Assembly (NCBI GenBank): GCA_947564735.1
Contig: CANOEC010000022.1
Location: forward strand, 1-64,000
Length of the DNA stretch: 64,000 nucleotides
Reading direction: 5' to 3'
Source: an uncultured Lachnospiraceae bacterium
Lineage (GTDB): Bacteria; Bacillota; Clostridia; Lachnospirales; Lachnospiraceae
A program made the position numbers and the translations under genes. Shown here one piece after another: positions 33,797 through 43,532 of the stretch (the stretch's first letter is position 1; each line of letters opens with the position of its first letter). Under the pieces are notes generated by a model that searched no databases, was not told the origin of the DNA, and saw only the letters and a list, made by a program, of their open reading frames with translations.

Positions 33797-35571
33797 TAAT
33801 ACCACTCCATCTCCGGCACTTCATAGTACGGATAAAACTCCCTCGTTAAATGCCCATAAGGTTTTACATGCCCCGGTTTGGTACAAAATGCAAAAGAATA
33901 TCCGTCCTTCTGAACCGGAACAATCCATTCCTCCGGATGTTCCCTGTCTCCCACGAAAAGGGTCATTTTATCGCACACCAGTACGACCGGACCGTATACC
34001 AGCGCTGCGACCTGCGGTGCATAAGCATCGACAGACTCAAACCGCAGAATAAACTCATACCTGATTTCAATCTCGTCTCCATCCTGCCATTCCCGCTCCA
34101 AAGTAAGCCATGTATCCGGACTGACCGGCAAAGAAATAACTTCCCCGTTGACACACACGGTATTTTTGCCACTTGCCCATGAGGGCACACGAAAACGGAT
34201 TGCAAATTTCCCGTTTCTGTCCGCGTGAAGGGTAAATCGCAATGTTTTCTCCTTCGGGTAAAAGCTTTGGTTCTCTAATGTATAGCTGCCTCCTGCCATC
34301 TCAAACTGTACGCCGGATGCCAGATATTGGTTAACATAAATCCCATCACCGTCACAATAGTACAGCATATTGGCATACTCCGCCACGTCCTGCGGAAAAG
34401 TACCCGTACAGCACTGCCATTCAAAGGAGCTGCCGTCTAACTGCAGTCTGCCATCCTCCACGGATTTGAAACCTCCGTTGATAAAATAATCGGCATAGTA
34501 CATAATCTTGCCTTCTTTGCTCACCGGCGGCTGACCGCCGCATCCGTTATAAAGAAGCTTCTCCGCCCAGTCGCCATACTTCGCCTCTCCGGTCAGCTTC
34601 AGAAGATAATCGCACAGCTTAAACACCGCCCAGCTACAGCAGGACACCTCACAGCTTCCCCATTTATCATCTCTTGTACAGATGGAATCACCAAAATTTC
34701 TGTAGGTTTTATGAAGCCTGTCCTCATCCCAGTTTGCCTTCAGGGAATCACCAAGATACCCTTTCTCATCCGGGAACAGGCATTCTGCCGGTCCATAACC
34801 GCCGGTCGCAAAGGTATGGTTTGCCAGCACTTCCTCATAGGCAATCTTCATCGCCGACAGATACTTCACATCACCGGTCACCATATATGCCCTCGCCGCA
34901 CTGGACAGGCTGTTTACATGGCTGTACGCATGTCTTGGACCAATCGTGAAATCATGGCTGTTCAGTTTATCCCAGAAATAGGGATAATCCCACTCCTTGG
35001 CGAAATTAAGATAAAGCTCCTCGCCGGTCAGCATCCATGCACGGTAGAGCTGCTCCGGAAGCGTATACCACTCAATCATATCCCCTTCCATAATCTGCAG
35101 ACCGTCCCTCGCCACACCTTTGTTGAAACGTCTGTCCGCACTCATGGTCAATTTCCGGATATACTCGCGTGCCGGCTCATAATCCAGATATTCTAACATA
35201 TCAAGGAAACCGCCCATCAGTTTGTCATAGGCATAGGTACCGTTGACGTCAAGCACCCGCCCGGACGCCGAGGCGCATTCACCCCAGCCGTCCGCGAGCG
35301 CATATGCCTTTTGCTTAAGCCTTAAATCCTTTGTCGCCAGATACAATTTGGCGAATGCGCCTAGTTTCTGACCGAAGGTGGACGCACTATTTCCGTACCA
35401 TCCCGCCAGACCATCGCTGTCGTCCGGAATGTCCGCAAGCTTCCTAAAATAATGAAGCAGGTCGTCATTATCAATTCCAAGATATGTCTCTATCAGCTCT
35501 GTCCGTTGTTTTTTCCAATGGCTATCGTAAAGTTCTACATTCTGATATCTGAAATTCCTAAGTTTTTCCAT
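33772..35571 (-). CDS. GH127/DUF1680 beta-L-arabinofuranosidase-like
   Basis: A 599-aa (alpha/alpha)6-barrel protein of the GH127 (DUF1680) family, which cleaves terminal beta-L-arabinofuranosyl groups with a zinc-bound cysteine nucleophile. A Cys/Glu-rich motif WGSCEVSCCSW (304-314) and FEWQCCTG (383-390) match the positions where the family places its Glu and Cys ligands. A C-terminal beta-sandwich follows. No signal peptide. It is 75 bases downstream of the permease genes. The coding end lies inside a tandem repeat. GH127 rather than GH142 or GH146 is inferred from length. Confidence 0.85.
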   Translation of the reverse strand: MEKLRNFRYQNVELYDSHWKKQRTELIETYLGIDNDDLLHYFRKLADIPDDSDGLAGWYGNSASTFGQKLGAFAKLYLATKDLRLKQKAYALADGWGECASASGRVLDVNGTYAYDKLMGGFLDMLEYLDYEPAREYIRKLTMSADRRFNKGVARDGLQIMEGDMIEWYTLPEQLYRAWMLTGEELYLNFAKEWDYPYFWDKLNSHDFTIGPRHAYSHVNSLSSAARAYMVTGDVKYLSAMKIAYEEVLANHTFATGGYGPAECLFPDEKGYLGDSLKANWDEDRLHKTYRNFGDSICTRDDKWGSCEVSCCSWAVFKLCDYLLKLTGEAKYGDWAEKLLYNGCGGQPPVSKEGKIMYYADYFINGGFKSVEDGRLQLDGSSFEWQCCTGTFPQDVAEYANMLYYCDGDGIYVNQYLASGVQFEMAGGSYTLENQSFYPKEKTLRFTLHADRNGKFAIRFRVPSWASGKNTVCVNGEVISLPVSPDTWLTLEREWQDGDEIEIRYEFILRFESVDAYAPQVAALVYGPVVLVCDKMTLFVGDREHPEEWIVPVQKDGYSFAFCTKPGHVKPYGHLTREFYPYYEVPEMEWYYMYNRILA

Positions 35572-35646
35572 TTTCTCTAAAACTCCTTATAATTTTTCTA
35601 AAAAAGCGACCTGCTTCTATTAGGCACATATTGCACAACTGCGATA

Positions 35647-36543
35647 TCAGCCTTTCACCGCACCAATCATGACGCCCTTCTCAAAATACTTCTGTACAAA
35701 TGGATAGACGCACAAAATCGGAAGTGTGGATACGATGATGACCGCATATTTAACCTGATCCGCCGAAGACTGCCCGTAACCGCCCTGCACACCGCCGTTT
35801 CCGCTGGCAAATGCCTGATTGAGCAGCAGAATCTCACGAAGCACTATCTGCAGCGGCGCATTTTCCGCCTTGCTGTTATAAACGAGCGCGTTGAAATAAT
35901 CATTCCAGTGATAAACCGCATAGTACAGAATCAGAACGGAATTGACCGCTTTGGAAAGCGGAATGACCACCTTCGTGAAATAGGAAAAATGCGAACATCC
36001 GTCCAGCACCGCCGCCTCATACAAATCCTCCGGAATCGAGCTCTCTATAAAGGTTCTGGCAATGATCAGATTGTATGTATTGACCGCAACGAAGACAATC
36101 AGAATCGTCTTGGTAGAAATCAGATGCAATGCGCTGATTGTCATGTAAGTCGGCACCAGACCGCCACTGAAAAACATCGTAAATACAAAGTAGAACATCA
36201 CCTTATTACGCGCCTTGAAGCCTCTTCTGGACAACGCGTAAGCCGCCGGCATGGTGACTACCATATTCAGCGTGGTTCCTACAACCACATAAATCAGCGT
36301 ATTTAAATAGCCCTTCCAGATTCTGGAATCTTCAATAATCTGCTGATAACCGTAGAACCGGATATCTTTAGGTAAAAACCGAACCTGTCCCAGATTGACC
36401 AGATTGGAATTACTGATGGATGCAATGACGATGAACCACAACGGATACAACACAATTAAAAAAACAAAAATGCTTAACGCGACTACCATAATACCGAAAA
36501 TACGGTCTGCGGCGCTTGTTTTGTTCTGAACTGTTTTTTCCAT
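35647..36543 (-). CDS. Sugar ABC transporter permease, LplC/MalG type
   Basis: A 298-aa inner-membrane permease of the CUT1 carbohydrate family with six predicted helices and the cytoplasmic EAA loop (YEAAVLDGCSHFSYFTKVVI). TMPAAYALSRRGFKAR precedes it, and FVQKYFEKGVMIGAVKG is the characteristic LplC-type C-terminus. No ATPase gene is adjacent, as usual for this subgroup, which shares an MsmX-type ATPase. It follows the LplB-type permease by 12 bases. Confidence 0.95.
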   Translation of the reverse strand: MEKTVQNKTSAADRIFGIMVVALSIFVFLIVLYPLWFIVIASISNSNLVNLGQVRFLPKDIRFYGYQQIIEDSRIWKGYLNTLIYVVVGTTLNMVVTMPAAYALSRRGFKARNKVMFYFVFTMFFSGGLVPTYMTISALHLISTKTILIVFVAVNTYNLIIARTFIESSIPEDLYEAAVLDGCSHFSYFTKVVIPLSKAVNSVLILYYAVYHWNDYFNALVYNSKAENAPLQIVLREILLLNQAFASGNGGVQGGYGQSSADQVKYAVIIVSTLPILCVYPFVQKYFEKGVMIGAVKG

Positions 36544-36555
36544 AGCTATCCCTCC

Positions 36556-37515
36556 TTACATCAATCCTGTTCCCGTAGAACGTTTGGAAATCCAGTTCGT
36601 CACTACGAGGAAGAAGAAGTTAATCAGCGTATTAAACAAACCGACCGCGGCACCGAAGGAGAACTGCGACGATTTGACACCCACCGAGTAAACGTAGGTG
36701 GAGATGACCTGCGAGATACCGAGATTTAAGCTGTTCTGCATCAGATATACTTTATCAAAACCGACATTTAAGATATTACCCATATTCATAATGAGCAGAA
36801 TCATAATCGTCGGCACGATTGCCGGAAAATCAATATGAAGCATCGTCTGCCAGCGGTTCGCCCCGTCAATCTTACATGCATCATATAACTGCGTATCGAC
36901 GGAAGAAAGCGCCGCAATGTAAATGATACTGTTCCACCCCATCGCCTGCCATACGCCGGTAAGCACGTACAACGGCACAAACGCCGACTCTTTCCCAAGA
37001 ATGTTTGTGTCAGCCGCCACCAGATGGATCGCTTTTAAGAAGTTGCCCACAACACCGCTGCCATCGGCAAACATAACGTTAATCATGGATACCATGACAA
37101 CCGTGGAAATAAAATAAGGAATATAAACCGTTGTCTGCACTGTCTTCTTCCATTTTTTGTTACGAATCTGGTTGATGATCATTGCCAGAATAATTGGCGC
37201 CGGGAATCCCACAACGATACTCCAGAATGAAATGATAAACGTATTCTTCAAAGTAGTGAAAAACATCGGGCTTTCAAAATACTGTTTAAAATATTTCAGT
37301 CCAGCCCATTTGCCACCCGTAATGCCCGTCTGGAAGCTGTACTCACGGAAGGCAAGCTGTATACCGTACATCGGCACATAGCAGAAAATCAAAATATAAA
37401 GCATTGCCGGCAAAAGCATCAGCCAGAGCTGCCAGTTATGCTCCCAATATTTTTTTGTCCGAAAGCCAAAACTCTTGTTGACCGTAGCAGTTTGATTCTT
37501 ACTACCCATCCTCAA
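36556..37515 (-). CDS. Sugar ABC transporter permease, LplB/MalF type
   Basis: A 319-aa CUT1 permease. The first helix (about 29-52) follows a basic N-terminus (TKKYWEHNWQLWLMLLPAML), with YGIQLAFREYSF after it. The EAA loop is LYDACKIDGANRWQTMLHID. It forms the channel with the LplC-type permease. Located 103 bases downstream of the binding-protein gene, beyond a hairpin that could lower permease expression. Confidence 0.95.
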   Translation of the reverse strand: MRMGSKNQTATVNKSFGFRTKKYWEHNWQLWLMLLPAMLYILIFCYVPMYGIQLAFREYSFQTGITGGKWAGLKYFKQYFESPMFFTTLKNTFIISFWSIVVGFPAPIILAMIINQIRNKKWKKTVQTTVYIPYFISTVVMVSMINVMFADGSGVVGNFLKAIHLVAADTNILGKESAFVPLYVLTGVWQAMGWNSIIYIAALSSVDTQLYDACKIDGANRWQTMLHIDFPAIVPTIMILLIMNMGNILNVGFDKVYLMQNSLNLGISQVISTYVYSVGVKSSQFSFGAAVGLFNTLINFFFLVVTNWISKRSTGTGLM

Positions 37516-37568
37516 TTCTCCTTCCCATTTTAATAAACATGCTCCTTTTTCCTGTCATGAAAAAGGAA

Positions 37569-37599
37569 ACGGAGAGATACTTTACATGCACCTCTCCGT
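37569..37599 (-). terminator. Intercistronic hairpin between binding protein and permeases
   Basis: On the minus strand ACGGAGAG and CTCTCCGT form an 8-bp stem followed by TTCCTTTTTC, with another hairpin (CCTTTTTC, GAAAAAGG) just after it. Likely a partial terminator that sets binding-protein excess over permease. Confidence 0.5.
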
Positions 37600-37618
37600 C
37601 ACTCCTTCTCATTAGAGA

Positions 37619-39334
37619 CTATTGTACACTCTTCAAATATTCATCAAACGCTTTCTGACGAATCTCAAGAATCTGCGGAAGTCCGGCATTATTAACACTC
37701 TCAACATATGCGTCCCATGTGGAATCGATATCCTGTTCCCCTGTCATCCACAGTGACCACTGGTTATCAATAATGTTATTGATGTTCGCCTGTGTCAAAG
37801 CCATCGTATTCCGGTCTTCTTCCGTATACTTCATGAACATCTGCGGATAAGTGTCGGATGTGCTCGCTTTTGCAATGATGTCATTGTAAGTTTCTCTCTC
37901 CTGCAAAGCATACGTCATATCCTGTGCCATCTCAATCTCGCTTGCTCTTCTGATATACATCGGAGCGTTATCAGCAAATGTGCTGGTCCATTTCCATGTA
38001 CCTGCATCCGTATTGGGGTCAAGCGGAGGGAGTACCTTATAGCTGTTGTCACCTGTTTTCTCGATACATCCGTCTGTAATACCACCAAAAAGACCTTCTA
38101 CAGAATGTGTCTGGTCATAGAACCGGTCGATAAATCTCATAGCCGCTTCCGGGTTAGAGCAGTTCGCGCTGATACATGCCCTGTTGCTGGACATATTCAG
38201 TCCGGTATAGTCGTCTCTCCATCTTGTGTCATATGTACCCGGCTCACAGTCGATATCGTAATCCAATGCCGGAACAGGTACATACTGGCTGTATAACTCA
38301 GGACCAAACTTATCGGTCTCTTCCCATCCGAACACGCATCCTACGACTGCTTCTCCCGCCTCGTTACCTCTGGAAAGAGACTGGAATGCGGAGTAATCGT
38401 TTGTCAGTGCGTTCTCATTAATCAGCCCGTTTGCATACAAATCAGCCATATATTTCATGAACAGTTTGTATCTCTCATCAACTGCGTAGCACTTCACCTG
38501 ACTGTCTTCTGCGAAATAAGCGTCTGTACCCCAGTTGGTAAGCTGGATACCAAGGGAACCTAACAGATTCGTCAGTGAGTATGCGCTGTTAAACCATGCA
38601 TTGTTGCCGCCGTATGCATTGTAGTCCAGCGGAATCTCATCGTTCGGGTCGCCGTTGCCGTTCGCATCCTGCTCTTTGAACGCCATCAATACATCTTTAA
38701 ACTCTGTATAAGTGGTCGGCACCTCAAGACCAAGGTTGTCAAGCCAGTTTTTATTGATGAACAAAACCGTGTTTGTGGAAGGCCATTTGCCTTGGAACTT
38801 CGGCGTCCCGTAAATCTTGCCTTCCATGGTCGTTGCCAGCACCTTCGTGTCCGGCTCTTCCTCAAACATGGTAAGGATATTCGGGGTAAGCTCCTCTGTC
38901 AGATAAGGAGTCATATCCAAAAACAGTCCATTATACTTCGTATAGTCTTCATCGAGTGTCGCATTAAAAAGGATATCCGGAATATCGCCAGCCGCAAATC
39001 TGGTGGATTTCACTGTCTCCCAGTCTGCTCTGATGACTTCCCACTCAATCTCCACGCCTGCTTCCGCTTCCACTTCCGCAAGCCACTGCATCTCATTTAC
39101 ATCCTTCGTAAGCGGATGTGCGATAAACAGCGCTTTCATTTTTACGGTCTCACCGGAATCCGCTGCCGCTGCAGGTGCAGAATCATCTGCTGCTGCCGCC
39201 GCACCGTCACCGCCCGACGTTTCTGCTGGTGCAGTACCACCGTCCGCCGCACTGTCGGAACCACCGCCGCATCCTGCAAGCACAGTTGCAACCATCGTTA
39301 CGGAAAGCAGCATTGCCAATACTCTCTTTTTCAT
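37619..39334 (-). CDS. Sugar ABC transporter substrate-binding lipoprotein
   Basis: A 571-aa LipO/LplA-like binding protein. I start it at the ATG at 39334, preceded by AAGGAAGG; an in-frame extension to 39607 has no signal-peptide character. The signal peptide MKKRVLAMLLSVTMVATVLA ends in lipobox LAGC. A low-complexity Ala/Asp/Gly/Ser linker follows (about 22-60). The mature domain has AMRFIDRFYDQTHSVEG and the usual C-terminal LEIRQKAFDEYLKSVQ. It binds the extracellular oligosaccharide for the two permeases and is the first gene of the transporter-GH127-GH31-GH27 locus. Confidence 0.93.
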   Translation of the reverse strand: MKKRVLAMLLSVTMVATVLAGCGGGSDSAADGGTAPAETSGGDGAAAAADDSAPAAAADSGETVKMKALFIAHPLTKDVNEMQWLAEVEAEAGVEIEWEVIRADWETVKSTRFAAGDIPDILFNATLDEDYTKYNGLFLDMTPYLTEELTPNILTMFEEEPDTKVLATTMEGKIYGTPKFQGKWPSTNTVLFINKNWLDNLGLEVPTTYTEFKDVLMAFKEQDANGNGDPNDEIPLDYNAYGGNNAWFNSAYSLTNLLGSLGIQLTNWGTDAYFAEDSQVKCYAVDERYKLFMKYMADLYANGLINENALTNDYSAFQSLSRGNEAGEAVVGCVFGWEETDKFGPELYSQYVPVPALDYDIDCEPGTYDTRWRDDYTGLNMSSNRACISANCSNPEAAMRFIDRFYDQTHSVEGLFGGITDGCIEKTGDNSYKVLPPLDPNTDAGTWKWTSTFADNAPMYIRRASEIEMAQDMTYALQERETYNDIIAKASTSDTYPQMFMKYTEEDRNTMALTQANINNIIDNQWSLWMTGEQDIDSTWDAYVESVNNAGLPQILEIRQKAFDEYLKSVQ

Positions 39335-39808
39335 AAACTTTCCTTCCTTTCGTTTTTGTTTTCGCTTGTCTGCGAATTTCAGCAAGCCGCAGCACTTTGT
39401 GCAGTTTGGATACTTTTCCTCATTTTTTTGCTTATGTATTAAGCATTTCTTCATATCCAAATAAAATTTTACATTTTTCTTCGTGCAACTTGACTGTAAA
39501 AACAAAATATCACTAGCCGTTCTTATCGTAAATATCATATCTATATATTCAGTGTCTTTTCTCTGTTTCTTTCTTTTTGATACACGTATGTTCTTTTGTT
39601 TTGACACCTAATCCAACTTATTGATATTCACTTTTTCAGCCATTTATTGTTAAATTTTCCTATATTCATCGTTCCCGAAGTATGAAAATGTACAAATTGC
39701 ATATACTTTTATTTTAAGCATCACAATTTGGCGATACAATCTGATATAGTATCATTTTGATAGATATATCATCACAAGCGTATGTCACCACATGATGGGA
39801 GAAAAACC
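39335..39808. other. Divergent control region of the glycan transporter and AraC gene
   Basis: A 474-base A+T-rich region between the binding-protein gene and the frameshifted AraC gene. The AraC promoter may be TTGGCG-16-TATCAT near 39728-39755 (plus strand). No good promoter was identified for the binding protein, which fits activator dependence. The in-frame extension of the binding protein through this region is not a real N-terminus. Confidence 0.35.
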
Positions 39809-40670
39809 ATGAACATTCTTTGTTTACCTGCAAAACAGCTTTTTCACTATATTCTGACCGGCAAATTCAAAGCGCCTTCCCCGGAATGGAAGCATCAGAA
39901 TTTCCAGCTTCTCGATTACGAGCTGATTGTTATGACGGAAGGCGTTCTTTATTTAAACTACAACAATGAAAATTTTATTGTAAAAAGCGGGGAATATCTG
40001 CTCCTGCCGCCCAGCTCTTCATGGCGCCAAGGCTTCAAGCCTGCCTACTGCTCTTTCTACTGGCTTCATTTCACGACACAGTCCGGAGAACTTCCGCCCG
40101 TCCTTACACAGGATACCGTTTTACCCCCCCCCCGACCAATATTTTACTATCCCGCAAAGCGGCACCATCCCCAAACCAGAGCGGGTCGTAATTTTAATGA
40201 AACAACTGCAGGACATCGTCAAGAGCAAATACCCGGCATTTGCCTTGGACGCCATGTCAACAAGCATCCTTGCGGAGCTTTTTGGACAGCTCATGCTTGT
40301 ACCGCCCGTCGAAAGCAACACCGAAAATCAGAAGCAGATTTACAATGATATTATTGACTACATTAAAGCGAACATTTCTAAGAACATCAAGATTTCCGAG
40401 ATAGCTGCCGTATTCGGATACAACGAGAAATATATTTCGCATCGCTTTGCTGAGATTTGCGGTATTCCGCTAAAACAATATATCTTGAAAACAAAAATGG
40501 AGAGGGCAAACTATATGCTGACAGACACGAACAAATCCATCACGGAAATCGCAAGAGAATTAGGTTTCCCGGACAGCCATAATTTTTCCCGGACATACAA
40601 AAAAATCACCGGGCTTTCGCCCAGTGAATACCGCAACACTTTTTCCAAAAGATTGTTGTATCATGTCTGA
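39809..40670 (+). pseudogene. AraC-family regulator split by a 10-C tract frameshift
   Basis: The first frame, from the ATG at 39809 (GGGAG eight bases before it), encodes a cupin-like sensor: LLDYELIVMTEGVLYLNYNN and SGEYLLLPPSSSWRQGFKPA. At 40124-40133 there are ten consecutive C, after which the frame is lost. With nine C the frame would join DQYFTIPQSGTIPKPERVVI and then the AraC helix-turn-helix (KISEIAAVFGYNEKYISHRF, SITEIARELGFPDSHNFSRT, PSEYR), giving one protein of 286 aa. Either this strain is off by slippage (phase variation), or the run was misread. The downstream fragment alone (from 40197) could express a sensor-less DNA-binding domain. Likely controls the adjacent transporter locus. 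Confidence 0.85.
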
Positions 40671-40698
40671 ATGAGAGGAGAGGATACCCGCAAAAGCA

Positions 40699-43464
40699 TC
40701 ACTCCACACTCTTGAGCGCTTCATCCATAGGTATCCTCTTAATTCTTTTAAAATCAAAAAACATGACAAGCAGATATCCAGCCAGAACAAACATAAACAT
40801 TTTGACATATCCTGCCGGCTCGATAAAAAACGTAAACCATCCGCTGTAACCAAGCATAACCGCTTTCCATGCCTGTGTCATAACAAGTGTTCCCAGACTG
40901 ACGCTGACAATATCCGCCACAATCAGAAATATTGTCGTCGATAACAGGTATAATCCTGCTATTTCCCGATTTTCATATCCCAGAATCTTCGTCATGGAAA
41001 TTGCACTTTCATTTTTCTCGATAATAACTTTCGTGAGAAGATAAATCAGCACTGCGGACAGAAGAATACATAATATCTGGAAGTACTGCATATAAGCTCC
41101 CATGGAATGGTCAAGCTGGTCGCACATTTTGGTAATGTCACGCTCCGTAATGATCGTTGCAATGTCTTTTTCTTCAATATCCGTGATTTCCGAATCCGTC
41201 AGATAACCGCTGAATTCTTCTTTCTCCAGTTCAAGGACGGAGCGAAAATTGTTCATCGGCATAAAGACGGCAAGGCTCAAACATTTATCATATATTCCCG
41301 CCACATGCAGGCTGTACTGTCTGTTCTCATACTTCTCATTTAGCAGAACGCTGTCTCCGACTTTCAACCCATATTTCTCACTAAGAGTTGATGAAATATA
41401 TACTTCATCCTCTTCCAATTGTTCCAAACCATCTATTTTCAAATATCTGCTTCCATCCGATATGCCATATGCAGAAATCTCTTCATCAAGTTCTTCCCCT
41501 TTTCTGAGCAGCGAGCGCATAGCAAATTTCTCTGCATCACCGTTTTCAGTTTCAATCACATTACCGTCTTTATCTTTATAAGAACACAGTACATACTGAT
41601 ATTTTGTAAACATCATATCCGCCGCATTTTCTTTGTAGAACTTAAGCGTAGCCGGCATTCCCACTGCCATGGCAAGCATTACCATAATAAAAGAAATCCC
41701 GCAAAAGAGTATGATATAGTTCGGAATATTCTGGAACATGATGCGCAGACGAAATCTGCTCATAAATTTCCAGTCCGGAAGCCGCATCGCTTTTTTACGT
41801 TTCGTCTTTTTAAGGTCATGCCTGAGAAACTGCAGTGGTGTATGCCGCATCATTTTTACGATCACGACAAGATTTACCGCAAACATTAAAATAACCGGAA
41901 TCACTGTGGTCTTGAAAAATGCTTCGGGATTCCATACCGTCTCGTAGGCAGGCAGACTGTAGCTGTTATAATACATGGAGACCACCACATTTTTAAATAC
42001 GGTGTATCCGAGCAGATTTCCCAGTCCTGCCGCGATAAATGTCACAATCACAGGCATGGAAAGATAATGTCTGACCAGTTCTCCTCTGCTGTACCCTGAG
42101 GCACGGAGCGTACCGATTGCATGGGATTCCTTCACTATCGTATTGCTGATTGTGACTGCAAAAATAAATGCGATAATGACAATCAGAATATCCAATAGCA
42201 CTCCGCCCATCGCCTCGTCAGAACCCATATCATCCGTCGCAAAGTTGACTGCCTGATTCGCATATCCGGGAAGATAATCTTTGATTTCATTATCATTCAC
42301 AACAGTCTGTGTCAGCAGCGCTTTTAAGAAATCATCCGAAAGGCGCTTCTCTTCCTTCTCATCTATCGGTTTCTCAACATACTGCCATGCATATGCATAA
42401 TGAACAGCTTGATGCAACCGTTCAAAGCCATCTTCTGTCACCATCGCCACATCAAACTTCAAGGCATCAAACATGAAATCCGTGTTCTTCTCATGAAGCG
42501 TCGAGTAGTTGACATAGGCAATCAACCCGACGACCTGATAGTTGTGTCCGCCGACTGTAATCGTATCTCCAACTTCAATGCCCGCATTATCCGCGTGCAT
42601 ACGGTCGATTGCAATCTCATCTTCTGCCGCCGGAAAATCCCCTTCCATAAGAGACGCCAGATTTACCTCGTCAGTCTTTGTAAAAACACGAACGGTTCCG
42701 TCAGATACGCCGTCATTGTCGTTGTCTTCCTCCTCATTTCTGTAGAAATTTTCATATATTCTGACCGGTACTGCATTAAAGTCCGTAGCATTTAATTCAT
42801 ACTTTTCTTCCACATCCGCATATTTCTCGTCTATCTCATTCCAAATCCCTTCCCATGCCTCATCATAAGCTTTTGGGTATGCCTCGCTATATGCTTCCTC
42901 ATACGCATCATCATAGGCATTTTCATAGGCTGTATCATACGCTGTCTGATACTCTCCCGACTGTCGTGCCTGTTCCATAACAGCAGGCAGCATCTGTTTC
43001 ACCGATACTGTGTCCAGTCCTTGTGCCAGCAGGGATTCTTCAATCTGCGCTTCAAAAGCTGCATCAAATTCTTTCTCAAATTCAGAATCGAACTCTTTTA
43101 TAAACTCATGGTCAAATTCTTTATGAAACTCCTCATCGAATTTTTCATCCAGCTCCTCTTTTGCTTCCTCTAAATAATACTGTTTCACATCCGCCTTTTC
43201 CCCTGATTCAATCTCTGAAAGCAGCTTAGCGCCTGCTCTGTCTTTCAATTCAAAATGTCCGTCTTCCAGCTTATACTTCGCCGTTCCCTCCTCCGCCGCC
43301 TTCATCATGCTCCCATTTGCGACATACATTCCGGATACAAATCCGATTGTAAGAATCAGAAACAGACTCACCACAAGGTACTTGCTAAAGTCGCCTGTTA
43401 ATTCTCTGGGGATTCGCTTTATCAACGGATTTCTTACTTTTTTGATATCTTTCTTATTTTTCAT
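40699..43464 (-). CDS. FtsX/MacB-type ABC permease with repeat-rich extracellular domain
   Basis: A 921-aa membrane protein from the ATG at 43464 (GGAGGAG 11 bases upstream; a GTG at 43539 is an alternative). It has a first helix at about 29-48, a large extracellular domain to about 430, three FtsX helices, a second MacB-like extracellular domain and a final helix cluster, ending FKRIKRIPMDEALKSVE. The extracellular part contains two four-residue-periodic acidic repeats: EFxxEF between about 107 and 137, and AYDTAYENAYDDAYEEAYSE with its extension between about 175 and 205. It works with the ATPase gene just upstream. The cargo is unknown; relatives export peptides or lipids, or sense envelope stress. 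Confidence 0.88.
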   Translation of the reverse strand: MKNKKDIKKVRNPLIKRIPRELTGDFSKYLVVSLFLILTIGFVSGMYVANGSMMKAAEEGTAKYKLEDGHFELKDRAGAKLLSEIESGEKADVKQYYLEEAKEELDEKFDEEFHKEFDHEFIKEFDSEFEKEFDAAFEAQIEESLLAQGLDTVSVKQMLPAVMEQARQSGEYQTAYDTAYENAYDDAYEEAYSEAYPKAYDEAWEGIWNEIDEKYADVEEKYELNATDFNAVPVRIYENFYRNEEEDNDNDGVSDGTVRVFTKTDEVNLASLMEGDFPAAEDEIAIDRMHADNAGIEVGDTITVGGHNYQVVGLIAYVNYSTLHEKNTDFMFDALKFDVAMVTEDGFERLHQAVHYAYAWQYVEKPIDEKEEKRLSDDFLKALLTQTVVNDNEIKDYLPGYANQAVNFATDDMGSDEAMGGVLLDILIVIIAFIFAVTISNTIVKESHAIGTLRASGYSRGELVRHYLSMPVIVTFIAAGLGNLLGYTVFKNVVVSMYYNSYSLPAYETVWNPEAFFKTTVIPVILMFAVNLVVIVKMMRHTPLQFLRHDLKKTKRKKAMRLPDWKFMSRFRLRIMFQNIPNYIILFCGISFIMVMLAMAVGMPATLKFYKENAADMMFTKYQYVLCSYKDKDGNVIETENGDAEKFAMRSLLRKGEELDEEISAYGISDGSRYLKIDGLEQLEEDEVYISSTLSEKYGLKVGDSVLLNEKYENRQYSLHVAGIYDKCLSLAVFMPMNNFRSVLELEKEEFSGYLTDSEITDIEEKDIATIITERDITKMCDQLDHSMGAYMQYFQILCILLSAVLIYLLTKVIIEKNESAISMTKILGYENREIAGLYLLSTTIFLIVADIVSVSLGTLVMTQAWKAVMLGYSGWFTFFIEPAGYVKMFMFVLAGYLLVMFFDFKRIKRIPMDEALKSVE

Positions 43465-43532
43465 ATGATTTGTTTCTCCTCCGCCTGCCCCGCCGAATTT
43501 TCCTTCCCTTAACGGCAGGTACTCGCAATCTT

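Noticed and set aside
39335-39607. N-terminal extension of the binding protein
   Set aside because: The lipoprotein signal begins at the internal ATG with a good ribosome site; the extension is basic and unlike a signal peptide.
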